Source of the DNA: Caulobacter segnis
Lineage (GTDB): Bacteria; Pseudomonadota; Alphaproteobacteria; Caulobacterales; Caulobacteraceae
Direction of reading: 5' to 3'
Assembly: GCF_029543125.1 (NCBI RefSeq)
Contig: NZ_JARQWW010000008.1
Span: 1 to 64,000, forward strand
Length of the DNA: 64,000 nucleotides
Made by a program: the position numbers and the translations under genes. Below the pieces are notes generated by a model, which did no database searches, was not told the origin of the DNA, and saw only the letters and a list, made by a program, of their open reading frames with translations. Positions within the stretch are counted from its first letter, which is position 1. The number at the start of each line of letters is the position of its first letter. Below, one piece after another: positions 38,218-48,127 of this stretch.

Positions 38218-39534
38218 CTATGCATCATCGCCCGGCAGCGGGGTCTCCTTGGCCGCCGCCGTCTCCGCACCCTTCGGCCCCGTGGCCAGCTCTTGCCGCA
38301 GCCGGTCCATATCCAGCTCGTTCTCCCAGCGCGCCACGACCAGGGTCGCCACGCCATTGCCCACCAGATTGGTCAGGGCGCGGCACTCGCTCATGAACCG
38401 ATCCACGCCCACCAGCACCGCCAGGGCGGCGATGGGGATGTCCGGCACCACGGCCAGGGTCGCGGCCAGGGTGATGAACCCGGCCCCGGTCACGCCGCTG
38501 GCGCCCTTGGAGGTCAGCATGGCCACGCCCAGGATCGTGCCCATCTGCCAGATAGACAGGTCGGTGTTGGTCGCCTGGGCCAGGAACAGGGTGGCCAGGG
38601 TCATGTAGATGTTGGTGCCGTCCAGGTTGAAGCTGTAGCCCGTAGGGATCACCAGCCCGACCACCGGCCGCGACGCGCCCAGGCGCTGCAGCTTCTCCAT
38701 CATCTGGGGCAGCACCGACTCCGAAGAACTGGTGCCCAGGACGATCAGCAGCTCCTCGCGGATGTAGGCGATGAACTTCAGGATCGAGAACCCGGCCACC
38801 CTGGCGATCAGGCCCAGCACCACCAGCACGAAGATCAGCGCCGTCAGATAGAAGGTCGCCACCAGCGCGCCGAGCTGCAGCAGCGACGTCAGCCCGTACT
38901 TGCCGATGGTGAAGCCCATGGCCCCAAACGCGCCCAAGGGCGCCAGCCGCACCACGATGTGGATGATCGAGAAGAACACCCGCGACACGTGCTCCAGCGC
39001 GCCCGCCGCCTTCTCGCCGAACTCGCCCAGCCGGGCGCAGGCGAATCCGGTCAGGATCGCCACCAACAGCACCTGCAGCAGGTTCCCCTCGGCGAAGGCG
39101 CCGAAGAAGGTCTCCGGGATCAGGTGCAGGATGTAGTCGACCAGACCCTCGCCATGCTTGGCCTTCTCGGCGTAGCCGGCGGCCACGGACGGGTCGATGG
39201 CGGCGGGGTCGATGTTGAAGCCGCGCCCCGGCTGCACCAGCTCGCCGACCACCAGGCCGACCAGCAGGGCCAGGGTCGAGACCACCTCGAAATAGATCAG
39301 CGCCTTGCCGCCCACCCGGCCGAACTTCTTCATGTCGCTCATGTGGGCGATGCCGCCCGCCACGGTGCAGAAGATCACCGGCGCCACGACCATCTTGATC
39401 AGCTTGATGAAGCCGTCGCCCAGGGGCTTCAGCGCCACCCCGACGTCAGGCCAGACCGCCCCGATGGTCACGCCCAGCGCGATGCCGATCAGCACCTGGA
39501 CATAGAGGGTCTTGAGCGGACGCAGCAGATTCAT
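38218..39534 (-). CDS. dctA: C4-dicarboxylate transport protein (DctA)
   Basis: A 438-residue sodium- or proton-coupled importer of succinate, fumarate and malate (DAACS family). It begins [19 protein letters not shown] and shows [20 protein letters not shown] with the Ser-rich hairpin motif, [15 protein letters not shown] and [20 protein letters not shown], the hallmark substrate and cation segments. The ATG at 39534 follows AGGAAG; the longer frame overlaps the tRNA promoter region. Expected length. The gene lies next to tRNA-Arg. Confidence 0.94.
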   Translation of the reverse strand: MNLLRPLKTLYVQVLIGIALGVTIGAVWPDVGVALKPLGDGFIKLIKMVVAPVIFCTVAGGIAHMSDMKKFGRVGGKALIYFEVVSTLALLVGLVVGELVQPGRGFNIDPAAIDPSVAAGYAEKAKHGEGLVDYILHLIPETFFGAFAEGNLLQVLLVAILTGFACARLGEFGEKAAGALEHVSRVFFSIIHIVVRLAPLGAFGAMGFTIGKYGLTSLLQLGALVATFYLTALIFVLVVLGLIARVAGFSILKFIAYIREELLIVLGTSSSESVLPQMMEKLQRLGASRPVVGLVIPTGYSFNLDGTNIYMTLATLFLAQATNTDLSIWQMGTILGVAMLTSKGASGVTGAGFITLAATLAVVPDIPIAALAVLVGVDRFMSECRALTNLVGNGVATLVVARWENELDMDRLRQELATGPKGAETAAAKETPLPGDDA

Positions 39535-39595
39535 GACGCTTCCTGACGTGCGGGCTTCGCAAGCCCCCCGCACATGCGCTATCACGCCCCGCGTC

Positions 39596-39672
39596 GGCCC
39601 GGTAGCTCAGCCGGATAGAGCAGAGCTTTCCTAAAGCTAAGGTCGGGGGTTCGAGTCCCTCCCGGGTCGCCA
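39596..39672 (+). tRNA. tRNA-Arg (anticodon CCT)
   Basis: A full 77-base cloverleaf ending in encoded CCA. The acceptor stem GGCCCGG (39596-39602) pairs with CCGGGTC (39662-39668) with one G-U. The D arm has AGCTCAGCCGG; the anticodon loop is TTCCTAA, giving CCT for AGG codons; the T arm has GGTTCGAGTCC. Read by eye. Confidence 0.93.
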
Positions 39673-39814
39673 CCCTGTCTATTTTGTGTGTATGTCGGCG
39701 CCCGCTGGATTTCTGCGGGCCAGCCTCAAGTTGGCGCGACACAAGTCCAACGGCACATCCAGACAGGCCGCACGCTTAGCGAGTCTGGAGCCTGGCTCAG
39801 ATCGCGGCATTACT
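39673..39814. other. tRNA 3' flank, no gene seen
   Basis: 142 bases with no supported gene. A TATTTTGTGTGTATG stretch directly follows the tRNA and is AT-rich for this genome. No duplicated tRNA end was found here, so integration is not supported. Confidence 0.4.
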
Positions 39815-40489
39815 TCAATTTCTGGCGACGGCCTGCGCCTTCTGGAAGCTTTCCATGACCGCGGCGTAGTTGGGCGCGACAAGGCCGTAGAGCTTGGCGA
39901 GCTCCGCCGCCTCGGGACGCGCCCAGGTGCGGTGAAGTTCGCTGAGCAGCGCGTTGGTGGAGGTCGGCTTGACCCCGCCTGGAACAAAGCGGGCGAGGCT
40001 CGTGCGTGACGCCATTTCGCTGGGATCGCCCGACGCGTCGATGACCGCGTAGACATCGTAGCCGGCGACCACGGCGTCCAAGGCTGGGAACATCACGCAG
40101 ACGCTTGTCCAGACCCCGGCCATGATCAGCGTCTTTCGGTCCGTCGAGCGGACCTGGGCGACGAAGTCGTCATTGTCCCAGGCGTTCACCTCGCCCTTGC
40201 GCGGCACATAGACTGCATGCGGCGCATGTTCATGGATCTCCGACATCAGCGGACCATTCGAGCCGCCCGGTTCCGACGCCGTGGTGATCACCGGGATGTT
40301 CAGCAGGGAAGCCAGCTTGGCGATCATCTCGACGTTGCGGCGCAGGTCCGCGACCGGGATGTCCTTCACCGTCTGGAACAGGCCCGACTGGTGATCCAGC
40401 AGCAGGATCAGGGCGTCGGAGGGATCGATCAGCGCTTGTCCGCCGCCCGAGGGCAGGACGCTGGACTTCGATCGGATGGAACTGGTCAT
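39815..40489 (-). CDS. Isochorismatase-like cysteine hydrolase
   Basis: A 224-residue cysteine hydrolase of the isochorismatase fold, close to YcaC-like proteins. The triad is visible: Asp in ALILLLDHQSG, Lys in VPRKGEVNAWDN and Cys in GVWTSVCVMFPALDAV. The cis-peptide region GVWTSV is normal. Substrate is unknown; YcaC-like enzymes remain uncharacterised. The N-terminus has about 20 variable residues. The gene stands alone on the minus strand downstream of tRNA-Arg. Confidence 0.88.
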   Translation of the reverse strand: MTSSIRSKSSVLPSGGGQALIDPSDALILLLDHQSGLFQTVKDIPVADLRRNVEMIAKLASLLNIPVITTASEPGGSNGPLMSEIHEHAPHAVYVPRKGEVNAWDNDDFVAQVRSTDRKTLIMAGVWTSVCVMFPALDAVVAGYDVYAVIDASGDPSEMASRTSLARFVPGGVKPTSTNALLSELHRTWARPEAAELAKLYGLVAPNYAAVMESFQKAQAVARN

Positions 40490-40660
40490 GAGCTTCGTCT
40501 CGATTGGCTGGGATGAGCAGGATCGCGATGAAAGTCAGCTGAACTGGCCAGCAGCGGTCTTGAAGATTCCCGCGACCTCCGAAGCGCGGGAGATCATCAT
40601 CGCGTGGCTGCGTTGGACCTCCGTATCGCAGCCCGTCGACCGGCTACGCCCCGGCGGCCT
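40490..40660. other. Intergenic region
   Basis: An open frame on the plus strand (40476-40664) exists but has no domain, no good ribosome site and overlaps the hydrolase start, so it is not taken as a gene. Nothing else is visible. Confidence 0.4.
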
Positions 40661-41455
40661 CTAGCGAAGCGCGCTCTCCACCAACATCCGCAACGGATTG
40701 GCCGGGTCGGCCAGAAGCTTCACCACCATGCCCAGGCAGATCACCACCAGCAGCGGGCGGATCAGGCGCGGGCCGAAGCGCATGGCGGCGTGCGAGCCGG
40801 CGCGGCCGCCGATGAACTGCCCGACGGCCATCAGCCCGCCCAGCAGCCAAAGCACGTGACCGCCGGCCGCCAGCACCACCACCGAGACCACATTGCTCAT
40901 CAGGTTGAGGGCCTTGGTGTTCGCAGTCGCCCGGGTCAGGCCCATGCCCATCAACGACACCAGACTGAGGGCGAAGAACGAGCCCGTGCCCGGGCCGAAG
41001 AAACCGTCATAGAAGCCGATGCCGCAGGCCACGAAGGCGTAGGCCAAGGGCGTGAGGCGGGCATGAGCGTCCTCGTCGCTGGCGCGGGGGCCGAACAGGA
41101 AATAGAGCGCGATGCCCACCAGCAGAACGGGCAGCAGCACCATCAGCCAGCGTGCGTCCACCAGGGTGATGGCGTAGGCGCCGAGCGCCGCCCCCACCAG
41201 GGTCAGGACCAACGGCCACTTCAGGACCGCAAAACTGATCTTGCCGGCCCGCCAGAAGCTCCAGGTCGCCGAGGCCGTGCCGACGCTGCCCTGGACCTTG
41301 TTGGTGGCGATGGCAGCCACCGGGCTGACGCCCGCCGCCAGCAAGGCCGGCACGGTGATCAGGCCGCCGCCCCCGGCGATGGCGTCCACGAAACCCGCCG
41401 CCGTCGCCGCCAGGCACAGCAGCGCGATCACCTCCGGCGCCATGTCGATCATCAC
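40661..41455 (-). CDS. Sulfite exporter TauE/SafE family permease (YfcA-like)
   Basis: A 264-residue membrane protein with about eight helices. It shows the TSUP-family repeat pattern: GFVDAIAGGGGLITVPALL near the N-terminus and GIGFYDGFFGPGTGSFF in the centre, both with the conserved Asp and Gly-rich turns. Members move sulfite, sulfoacetate or other small organosulfur anions. Substrate is not inferable from the neighbours, the closest being the HxlR regulator 57 bases upstream on the same strand. Confidence 0.9.
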   Translation of the reverse strand: MMIDMAPEVIALLCLAATAAGFVDAIAGGGGLITVPALLAAGVSPVAAIATNKVQGSVGTASATWSFWRAGKISFAVLKWPLVLTLVGAALGAYAITLVDARWLMVLLPVLLVGIALYFLFGPRASDEDAHARLTPLAYAFVACGIGFYDGFFGPGTGSFFALSLVSLMGMGLTRATANTKALNLMSNVVSVVVLAAGGHVLWLLGGLMAVGQFIGGRAGSHAAMRFGPRLIRPLLVVICLGMVVKLLADPANPLRMLVESALR

Positions 41456-41512
41456 TCGCCCCCTTGATCCCAGGCCGATCTAGCACCGGTGCCCCGAGGG
41501 AGCCATGAGCGA

Positions 41513-42211
41513 TCAGCAGGCGACCCGTTCGACCTTGGCGAAGGGGCTGAGGCCCAGCCAGGCCTGCATGGCCGAGGCCAGGGCGGGCTCGCCGGTCAGG
41601 TGCAGCCGGTCCGATCTGACCGCGGCCTGAACCGTGTCATGCCCCATCCAGATGGCCGTCATGGTCCGCAGATCGGTGGAGACGTAGAGATCGACGTCGA
41701 AGCCGGGATCGACCGAGCACAGATCGACGTCGCCGTCTGGATCCACATCAAGCCACCAGCAACGCTCGCTGGCCGGACGCTCGGGATAGAGAAACTGTAT
41801 CAGGCTGCGTCTACGCGGCATGGGCGTGGTGTTCAGCTGCCGGCGCATGTCCCACATGAGGAGTTGGGCATCGAGATGCTCCAGCGAGACATCGGCGTCT
41901 ATCCTTCGCTGCCCCCAAACCCCGAACGCCTCGACAATGGGGCCGAGCTCGCGGCCCGCTTCGGTAAGGCGATACTCCACCACCGACAGGTCCGAGCGCG
42001 AGGAGGTCCTGGTCAGGATCCCCGCCGCCTCCAGATCCTTCAGCCGTTGCGACAGCAGGGCTGGCGACATGCGCGGCACACCCCGGCGCAGATCATTGAA
42101 GCGGGTCGAGCCGGCCACCAGCTCGCGCAACAGGACGATCGTCCACCGCGAACACAAGACCTCGGCCGCCATCGCGACCGGGCAAAACTGACGATAGGAC
42201 CCCTGAGCCAT
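41513..42211 (-). CDS. HxlR family transcriptional regulator with C-terminal ligand domain
   Basis: A 232-residue regulator. Residues about 1-110 are a HxlR-type winged helix: CPVAMAAEVLCSRWTIVLLREL with a redox-type Cys, RFNDLRRGVPRMSPALLSQRLKDLE and YRLTEAGREL. The C-terminal 110 residues resemble the SCP2-like extension of longer HxlR proteins. The Cys at the start of the HTH may sense electrophiles, as in some HxlR members. It is divergent from an acyl-CoA dehydrogenase-like gene and may control it. Confidence 0.85.
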   Translation of the reverse strand: MAQGSYRQFCPVAMAAEVLCSRWTIVLLRELVAGSTRFNDLRRGVPRMSPALLSQRLKDLEAAGILTRTSSRSDLSVVEYRLTEAGRELGPIVEAFGVWGQRRIDADVSLEHLDAQLLMWDMRRQLNTTPMPRRRSLIQFLYPERPASERCWWLDVDPDGDVDLCSVDPGFDVDLYVSTDLRTMTAIWMGHDTVQAAVRSDRLHLTGEPALASAMQAWLGLSPFAKVERVAC

Positions 42212-42365
42212 CCATCCTCTCCTCGAAGTGGCGGCAAGCTAGACTCGCGTAACGACGGTTTCCAGTTCAGTTTCTGTAGCGACAGATTCAGTTCCTGAAC
42301 TGGATCAACGCAGCACGGAACGACAATTGTCCGCCCCCACGAGACCCGATGGGAAAGGACGCCCG

Positions 42366-43505
42366 ATGGCGCAGGCATTGAGAATGAAATCTGGAACGAT
42401 CGACTGGCTGACCCGCGCCGAAGCGGCGACGGTCGGCCTCGCGGCATCGGCGGCGCGGCACGACGCCCACGACAGCTTCGTGGCCGACAGCTTCGATCTG
42501 TTGAAACGCGAAGGCTTCCTCAAGGCGCATGTGCCGGCGGAGTTCGGCGGCGGAGACGCCTCCTACGCCGAACTGTGCGGCATGGTCCGCCGTCTGGCCG
42601 CGGGCTGCGGCTCCACCGCCCTCGCCTACGCCATGCACTCGCACCTGGTGGCCGTCGCCCTGTGGCGCTGGAAGAACCAGGGCGCGCCCACCGACGGCCT
42701 GCTGAAACGCGTGGCCGCCGAAGACCTGGTGCTGATCAGCAGCGGCGGCTCGGACTGGCTGAAAAGCGCCGGTGAGGCCGTGAAGGTCGAGGGCGGTTTC
42801 CGGATCACGGCCCGCAAGGCCTTCTCCAGCGGCGCGCCGGCCGGTGATCTGCTGATGACCAGCGCGGTCCATGAGGACCCGGCCGAAGGGCCGACCGTCC
42901 TGCACTTCGCCGTGCCGTTCAAGGCCGAGGGGGTGCGCATTCTCGACACCTGGCGGGTGATGGGCATGCGCGGCACGGGCTCGCACGATGTGGAGCTGAA
43001 CAGTGTGTTCGTTCCCGACGCGGCCATCTCCGGCCGCCGGCCGCAGGGCAAGTGGCACCCGCTGTTCCACGCCATCTCCATGCTGGCCTTCCCGATCATC
43101 TATTCGGCCTATCTCGGCGTGGCGGAGGGCGCCCGGGACCGGGCGCTCGCATTCGCGCGTCGCAAGGGCGGGGATGAAGGACTGCTGCAGGTGGTCGGCG
43201 AGATGGAGAACGCCTTCGCCATGGCGCGGATGAGCGTGGACGACATGATCCGCAACGCAGAGACAGGCACGCCGGGGCCGGACGCCACCAACCGCGCCAT
43301 GAGCGGCCGGACCCTGGCGGGTCAGGCGTGCATCCGCACGGTCGAGAAGGCCATGGAGGCCGCCGGCGGTCCCGCCTTCTACCGCGAGCTCGGGCTGGAG
43401 CGCGCCTTCCGTGACGTGCAGGCCGCGCGCTTCCACCCGCTGCAGGAGAAACCGCAGCTGCGGTACAGCGCCCGCCTGGCGCTGGGCCTGGATATCGACG
43501 GCTGA
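42366..43505 (+). CDS. Acyl-CoA dehydrogenase-like flavoprotein
   Basis: A 379-residue protein of the acyl-CoA dehydrogenase/flavin monooxygenase fold: LLKREGFLKAHVPAEFGGG-type N domain, ISSGGSDWLKSAGEAVKVEGG and RITARKAFSSGAPAGDLLM in the middle, then DTWRVMGMRGTGSHDVEL and a helical C domain. It lacks the family's usual ARMYRDARV end, and instead has FYRELGLERAFRDVQAARFHP, similar to DszC/DnmZ-type and other FAD-dependent relatives. So dehydrogenase or monooxygenase activity are both possible. The ATG at 42366 has AAAGGA upstream; a TTG start at 42327 would be longer. Confidence 0.78.
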   Translation: MAQALRMKSGTIDWLTRAEAATVGLAASAARHDAHDSFVADSFDLLKREGFLKAHVPAEFGGGDASYAELCGMVRRLAAGCGSTALAYAMHSHLVAVALWRWKNQGAPTDGLLKRVAAEDLVLISSGGSDWLKSAGEAVKVEGGFRITARKAFSSGAPAGDLLMTSAVHEDPAEGPTVLHFAVPFKAEGVRILDTWRVMGMRGTGSHDVELNSVFVPDAAISGRRPQGKWHPLFHAISMLAFPIIYSAYLGVAEGARDRALAFARRKGGDEGLLQVVGEMENAFAMARMSVDDMIRNAETGTPGPDATNRAMSGRTLAGQACIRTVEKAMEAAGGPAFYRELGLERAFRDVQAARFHPLQEKPQLRYSARLALGLDIDG

Positions 43506-43517
43506 TCCACGACTTTT

Positions 43518-43591
43518 CCCAACACCGCTCTTGGCTTGTGGACCAGAGTTTGGCGGAATGCCGTTGAATTGCGGCGGAGCCCGGTGTTGGG
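43518..43591. promoter_or_regulatory. Inverted repeat flanking the regulator start
   Basis: CCCAACACCG (43518-43527) and CGGTGTTGGG (43582-43591) form a perfect 10-bp inverted repeat 54 bases apart. The right arm overlaps the likely ribosome site (GGGAG) of the next gene. It may be an operator or looped pair. Confidence 0.5.
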
Positions 43592-43600
43592 AGCACTTTA

Positions 43601-45448
43601 TTGGACAGGCTGAAGCCCGGCGCCGAGCGCGCCGTGCGCGAGGCTGGCCCGCTGGATCCCTGGCTGGAGACACCGGGGGCGCTTACGGCGGCCGTCAGAG
43701 GCGGATCACGCGCCTTCGCCGCCGGACTGGCCAAGGCGGTTGAAGGCCGTTCTCTGATCCGCGCCGACCGCATGGGCGTGGCCGTCCTGGACCGCGCGGG
43801 TGCGATCCTCTTCGCCACGGACACCTTCGCGCGTCTGGTCGCCCCCGACCGCATCGATGCCGAGGCGGTGGCCAAGGTCCTGGCCACCCAGCGCACGATC
43901 ATCGCTCCCAACGCCGATGAAACCGCCGCCTCTCGCTCGGCCGTCGCCTACGGGCCAATCGAGCAGGCGCGCCAGTGGGCCATGCCGGAGGAGGCCGCGC
44001 GCGCCGCACGATCGCCCCGCGCCGCCATCGTCGTCGTCGCGGCTGGAGCGGTCACGGGCGGCGAGGCGCTGCTGGACGCCTGCGCGGCGTTCGGCCTGAC
44101 GCCCCTGCAGAGCCGGGTGGCCATGGGTCTGGTGCGGACCGGCTCGGTCAGGGGCGCCGCGCGGGAGGCCGACGTCGCCTACGAAACGGCGCGCAAGGTC
44201 GTCGCGGACGCCATGCGCCGCGCGGGCGCGACGCGTCTCTCCGCCTTCATCGAGCGGCTGGTGCGGCTGTCCTTCGGGGTCTGGCCGGTGGGGCGCGACG
44301 GCGAGGCGATGCTGGCCGACATCTGGCGTCTGTCGCAGCGCCAGGCGGCGTTGGTGCTGGCCCTGTCGCAAGGCCTAAGCCGGGGCGAAGCGGCCAAGGC
44401 GGCCGGCATGTCGGATGCGGTGGCCAAGAAACAGCTGGACGTGATCTTCACCACCCTTGGCGTGCGGACCTCGCCCGAACTTTCCAAGCTGGTGACCGAG
44501 GCGCGGGCCCTCGCCATGCTGACCGATGCGCTGCAAGGCGCGGTTCCCGTCGATCCGGACATCATGGAGCCGCTGCGCCTGATCCTTCGCACCGACGGCA
44601 CGCATGTGGCGTTCAGCGACTATGGCCCGCGAGGCGGCCGGCCCGTTCTGATCCTTCACAGCAGCTCGGCGACGCGCGCCGCGCCTGGCGTTCTGGTTCG
44701 CGCCCTGCAGGCCGAAGGTTTCCGGCCGCTGGCCATAGACCGTCCCGGTTTCGGCATGACGGACGCCCCCTCCGATCCGGCCTGGCGCACAGCGCCTTTC
44801 GAGGCGGCCTGCGACGACGTGCTGTTGGTCTGTGAGCAGTTGAAGCTGTCGACCCTGGACCTGATAGGACGGGGCGGAGCCCAGGTGGCCGTCGCCCTGG
44901 CCAAGCGCGCGCCGGCGCTGATCGACAGGGTTCTTCTGGTCAACCCTGATCCGCCCACCAGCCATGGCCGGCGCTCGGGCATATTCGGCGCGGTGAAGGA
45001 GACCTTCTTCCGCCATCCGGACCTGATCGAGAAGTTCGCCTGGACCCTGGCCGCCCAGATGACGCCGACCCGGTCCTGGCGCCTGTTGGCCCGCGCGATC
45101 GAGAACAGTCCGCCGGACAGGGCGGTGATGTCCGACGGCCGCAACTACGCGGACTACGCGGCCACGCTTCGCCCCTTCGCGACGGGTCGGGTCGCTGGCT
45201 ACGTGGCGGAACAGACGGCCATGCTGGGCTGGACCTCCGGACCCGTGAACGGGTCTGGCCGTTGGCGCGTCCTGCAGGGCGCGCACGACTTCATTCATAT
45301 GCCGACCGAAGTCATCCAGTACTGGCGCGGCGTCCTGCCCGAGGCGGATTTCGAGATGATCCCGGATGCGGGCCGCTATCTGGTTCTGAGCCATCCGGCC
45401 CTTGTCGCGGGCGCCCTCAAGGAAATGACGGAGACCAAGGCCGCCTGA
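43601..45448 (+). CDS. PAS-HTH-HTH-alpha/beta-hydrolase fusion regulator (pseudoenzyme-like)
   Basis: A 615-residue protein of unusual layout. Residues about 50-150 look PAS-like ([19 protein letters not shown]), about 166-222 and 244-303 are two LuxR-like HTH units ([20 protein letters not shown] and [20 protein letters not shown]), and about 330-610 is an alpha/beta hydrolase. The nucleophile elbow is GRGGA at 423-427, so Gly425 replaces Ser, and the catalytic His site reads AGRYL with Arg592. The hydrolase is therefore probably a ligand sensor, not an enzyme. Start is TTG at 43601 with GGGAG before it. Sequence and motifs are read; function is inferred. Confidence 0.75.
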   Translation: MDRLKPGAERAVREAGPLDPWLETPGALTAAVRGGSRAFAAGLAKAVEGRSLIRADRMGVAVLDRAGAILFATDTFARLVAPDRIDAEAVAKVLATQRTIIAPNADETAASRSAVAYGPIEQARQWAMPEEAARAARSPRAAIVVVAAGAVTGGEALLDACAAFGLTPLQSRVAMGLVRTGSVRGAAREADVAYETARKVVADAMRRAGATRLSAFIERLVRLSFGVWPVGRDGEAMLADIWRLSQRQAALVLALSQGLSRGEAAKAAGMSDAVAKKQLDVIFTTLGVRTSPELSKLVTEARALAMLTDALQGAVPVDPDIMEPLRLILRTDGTHVAFSDYGPRGGRPVLILHSSSATRAAPGVLVRALQAEGFRPLAIDRPGFGMTDAPSDPAWRTAPFEAACDDVLLVCEQLKLSTLDLIGRGGAQVAVALAKRAPALIDRVLLVNPDPPTSHGRRSGIFGAVKETFFRHPDLIEKFAWTLAAQMTPTRSWRLLARAIENSPPDRAVMSDGRNYADYAATLRPFATGRVAGYVAEQTAMLGWTSGPVNGSGRWRVLQGAHDFIHMPTEVIQYWRGVLPEADFEMIPDAGRYLVLSHPALVAGALKEMTETKAA

Positions 45449-45573
45449 ACGCAAACGCCTTGCAGACTTACAAATCCAGGTTTTTCCTGCCAAGGCGCGA
45501 GCCACCCCCAGCGTCAGAGTGCCCCCATCGAGAACGAGCCGAACGGCTCGCGCCACATGACCGGGAGCCAGAC

Positions 45574-46563
45574 ATGAACGACAACACAGACGCCTCGCGC
45601 CGCAATCTTCTCATCGGCGCCGGCATGGCCGCCGCCCTCCCCGCCGTCGGCGCCGCCGCGGCATCCTCCGTTGCGGCCACCCCCGCCGCCGCAGCGACCC
45701 CAAAGACCTCAGGAGCAGACGCTATGGGCAGCGGATTCGTCACCACCAAGGACGGCGTGCAGATCTTCTACAAGGACTGGGGTCCCAAGGACGCCCAGCC
45801 CATCGTGTTCCACCACGGCTGGCCGCTGAGCGCCGACGACTGGGACAACCAGATGCTGTTCTTCCTGGGCAAGGGCTATCGCGTCATCGCCCACGACCGC
45901 CGGGGCCACGGCCGCTCCACCCAGACCGACACCGGCAACGAGATGGACACCTACGCCGCCGACGTGGCGGCCCTGGCCGCCCACCTTAACCTGAAGAACG
46001 CCATCCACGTGGGCCACTCCACCGGCGGCGGCGAAGTCACCCGCTATGTGGCCAAGTACGGTTCAGGCGGCCGCGTGGCCAAGGCGGTGATCATCGGCGC
46101 CGTGCCGCCGATCATGGTGAAGACGCCGGCCAATCCGGGCGGTCTGCCCATCGAGGTGTTCGACGGCTTCCGCGCCGCTCTCGTCGCCAACCGAGCCCAG
46201 TTCTACTACGACATCCCCGCCGGCCCGTTCTACGGCTTCAACCGGCCGGGCGCGAAGGTCAGCCAGGGCGTCATCGACAACTGGTGGCGCCAGGGCATGA
46301 TGGGCGGGACCAAGGCCCACTACGACTGCATCAAGGCCTTCTCGGAGACCGACTTCACCGAGGACCTGAAGGCGATCACCGTCCCGGTCTTGGTCATGCA
46401 CGGCGACGACGACCAGATCGTCCCCTACGCCGACAGCGCCCCCCTGTCGTCCAAGCTTCTGAAGAACGGCACGCTAAAGACCTACAAGGGCCTGCCGCAC
46501 GGCATGGCGACCACCCACCCGGACATCGTCAACAACGACCTGCTGGCCTTCTTCAAGGCCTGA
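45574..46563 (+). CDS. Tat-exported alpha/beta hydrolase (non-heme haloperoxidase-like)
   Basis: A 329-residue enzyme. The start has a Tat-type signal, [20 protein letters not shown], and an Ala-rich linker. The body, from [20 protein letters not shown], matches cofactor-free chloroperoxidase/arylesterases: [31 protein letters not shown], nucleophile GHSTGGGE, catalytic [10 protein letters not shown] and [12 protein letters not shown] at 45574 follows GGGAGCC. Whether perhydrolase, esterase or lactonase is unknown. A terminator follows. Confidence 0.88.
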   Translation: MNDNTDASRRNLLIGAGMAAALPAVGAAAASSVAATPAAAATPKTSGADAMGSGFVTTKDGVQIFYKDWGPKDAQPIVFHHGWPLSADDWDNQMLFFLGKGYRVIAHDRRGHGRSTQTDTGNEMDTYAADVAALAAHLNLKNAIHVGHSTGGGEVTRYVAKYGSGGRVAKAVIIGAVPPIMVKTPANPGGLPIEVFDGFRAALVANRAQFYYDIPAGPFYGFNRPGAKVSQGVIDNWWRQGMMGGTKAHYDCIKAFSETDFTEDLKAITVPVLVMHGDDDQIVPYADSAPLSSKLLKNGTLKTYKGLPHGMATTHPDIVNNDLLAFFKA

Positions 46564-46585
46564 GACTGACTAGACTCGAACTGAG

Positions 46586-46615
46586 AAGGGCGGGGCCGCG
46601 GTCCCGCCCTTTTTC
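46586..46615 (+). terminator. Intrinsic terminator after Tat hydrolase
   Basis: AAGGGCGGG (46586-46594) pairs with CCCGCCCTT (46603-46611), followed by TTTTC. Confidence 0.85.
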
Positions 46616-46651
46616 TTGTCGCCCCCGCGGCGGGTCGACTAGATCAAGCGC

Positions 46652-47140
46652 ATGTCCCGACCAGCCGTCCTGTTCGTCTGCCTTGGCAACATCTGCCGCT
46701 CTCCCCTGGCCGAGGCCGCCTTCCGCGCGGAGGCCGAGCGCATCGGCCTGAACGTGGAGGTCGACAGCGCGGGAACCGGCGGCTGGCACGTAGGTCACGC
46801 TCCCGACCGCCGCGCTCAAGCCGTGGCGCGCCGCTACGGCGTGGACATCAGCGGCTACAAGGGGCGGCAGGTGCAGGCGGAGGATTTCCGCCGTTTCACT
46901 CACATCGTCGCCCAGGACGCGGACAACCTGTCCGACCTGATGCGCATCCGCCCCGATGACGCCACCGCCGAGCTCAGCTTGATGCTCGATCACGCCGGCC
47001 GCACGGGTCAGTCCGTGGCCGATCCCTATTACGGCGACGACGAGGGCTTCGAGGTCACCTGGTCCGACGTGACCACCGCGGCGCGCGGGCTGGCCCGACG
47101 TGTGGAACGGATGCTGCGGACTGGCGGACCGGGCGACTGA
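46652..47140 (+). CDS. Low molecular weight protein-tyrosine phosphatase
   Basis: A 162-residue LMW-PTP: VLFVCLGNICRSPLAEAAF carries the CxxxxxR phosphate loop (Cys12-Arg18 by the family), and DPYYGDDEGF near the end has the general-acid Asp. It dephosphorylates tyrosine or low molecular weight phosphoesters, in bacteria often linked to polysaccharide control or arsenate relatives; the PTP loop here is the PTP type. The following gene is convergent 4 bases away. Confidence 0.92.
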   Translation: MSRPAVLFVCLGNICRSPLAEAAFRAEAERIGLNVEVDSAGTGGWHVGHAPDRRAQAVARRYGVDISGYKGRQVQAEDFRRFTHIVAQDADNLSDLMRIRPDDATAELSLMLDHAGRTGQSVADPYYGDDEGFEVTWSDVTTAARGLARRVERMLRTGGPGD

Positions 47141-47144
47141 GGCG

Positions 47145-47945
47145 CTACGCCTCGGGCATCAGGGCGTTGATCGCCGGATAGGGCATGGCGTCGGCGGTGA
47201 CCGCGTCGGACACGCCGTCCTTGAGGAAGCCGCCGGCCAGGCGCGCGACGTGCGTGTACACCACCTCGCTGATCGCCCCGCCTGCGCTCAGGCGGCGCAC
47301 GCCCAGCTTGGCGAGTTCGGCCGCTCCTGGCAGCCCCGGACGCGCCATGACGTTCAGCGGCAGAGGCGAGTCCTTGGCCAGAGCGGCGATCTCCTCCAGG
47401 TCCACCACGCCCGGCGTGAACAGGCCGTCCGCCCCCGCGTCGCGATAGACGCTGGCTCGGCCGAGGCTCAGAGCGACCTGTTCGCCCTTGGGGGCCAGGC
47501 CGCGCAGATAGACGTCGGTGCGGGCGTTGATGAACAGATCGAGACCGCGCTTCACCAGCGCCTCACGGATCGTCTCGATGCGCAGAGCGGCTTCGCCCGG
47601 CCCGATGATCCCATCCTCGATGTTGATGCCGGCCGCACCCTCCGCGGCCACGGCCACCACCGCTTCGGCGACTTCGCGCGCCGTGGCTCCGTACCCGCTT
47701 TCCATGTCGATGGTGAACGGCACCGAGACCGCCCGGGCGATGGTCTTCACCGTGTGCAGCAACGGCGCGAGCGGCATCTGGTCACCGTCCCTGTAACCGT
47801 GGGACCAGGCGACGCCGCAACTTGTCGTGGCGATCGCCCTGGCGCCCAGGCTTTCGATCAGGCGCGCGCTGCCGGCGTCCCAGGCGTTGGGCAGGATCAG
47901 CAGGCCATCCTGGTGCAGGCGGCGGAAATCGGCGGCGGCGGTCAT
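47145..47945 (-). CDS. Isocitrate lyase/PEP mutase superfamily protein
   Basis: A 266-residue barrel protein of the PEP mutase/isocitrate lyase family. It shows PNAWDAGSARLIESLGARAIAT, then TIDMESGYG, INIEDGI and FINARTDVYLRG with Mg-binding acids; the lyase Cys loop (KRCGH) of isocitrate lyase is absent. Members include oxaloacetate decarboxylases and carboxy-PEP mutase-like enzymes; substrate unknown. The ATG at 47945 is chosen with GAGGG upstream over a longer frame whose extra 26 residues look random. Confidence 0.87.
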   Translation of the reverse strand: MTAAADFRRLHQDGLLILPNAWDAGSARLIESLGARAIATTSCGVAWSHGYRDGDQMPLAPLLHTVKTIARAVSVPFTIDMESGYGATAREVAEAVVAVAAEGAAGINIEDGIIGPGEAALRIETIREALVKRGLDLFINARTDVYLRGLAPKGEQVALSLGRASVYRDAGADGLFTPGVVDLEEIAALAKDSPLPLNVMARPGLPGAAELAKLGVRRLSAGGAISEVVYTHVARLAGGFLKDGVSDAVTADAMPYPAINALMPEA

Positions 47946-48127
47946 GATGCGGCTTTCCCTCAACGTCTCGATACCGGCGCTTCTCGCATTCACGCCGACA
48001 GCGCGCTCGCGTGATTCGGACATCGACAGATCGCCGCGCCCACGCCTTCCTGTTCGTTGATGTAAGACCTTCGCGTCGCCGATGCGATGACCTGTCAGGT
48101 CATGATCTTCCGCCGCCGCACGTCTTC

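Noticed and set aside
39596..40660. Genomic island inserted at tRNA-Arg
   Set aside because: No integrase, no duplicated tRNA end, and the neighbours have normal composition.
40476..40664. Small plus-strand frame between the isochorismatase-like and TauE genes
   Set aside because: No domain, no good ribosome site, and it overlaps the 5' end of the neighbouring gene; kept as intergenic.
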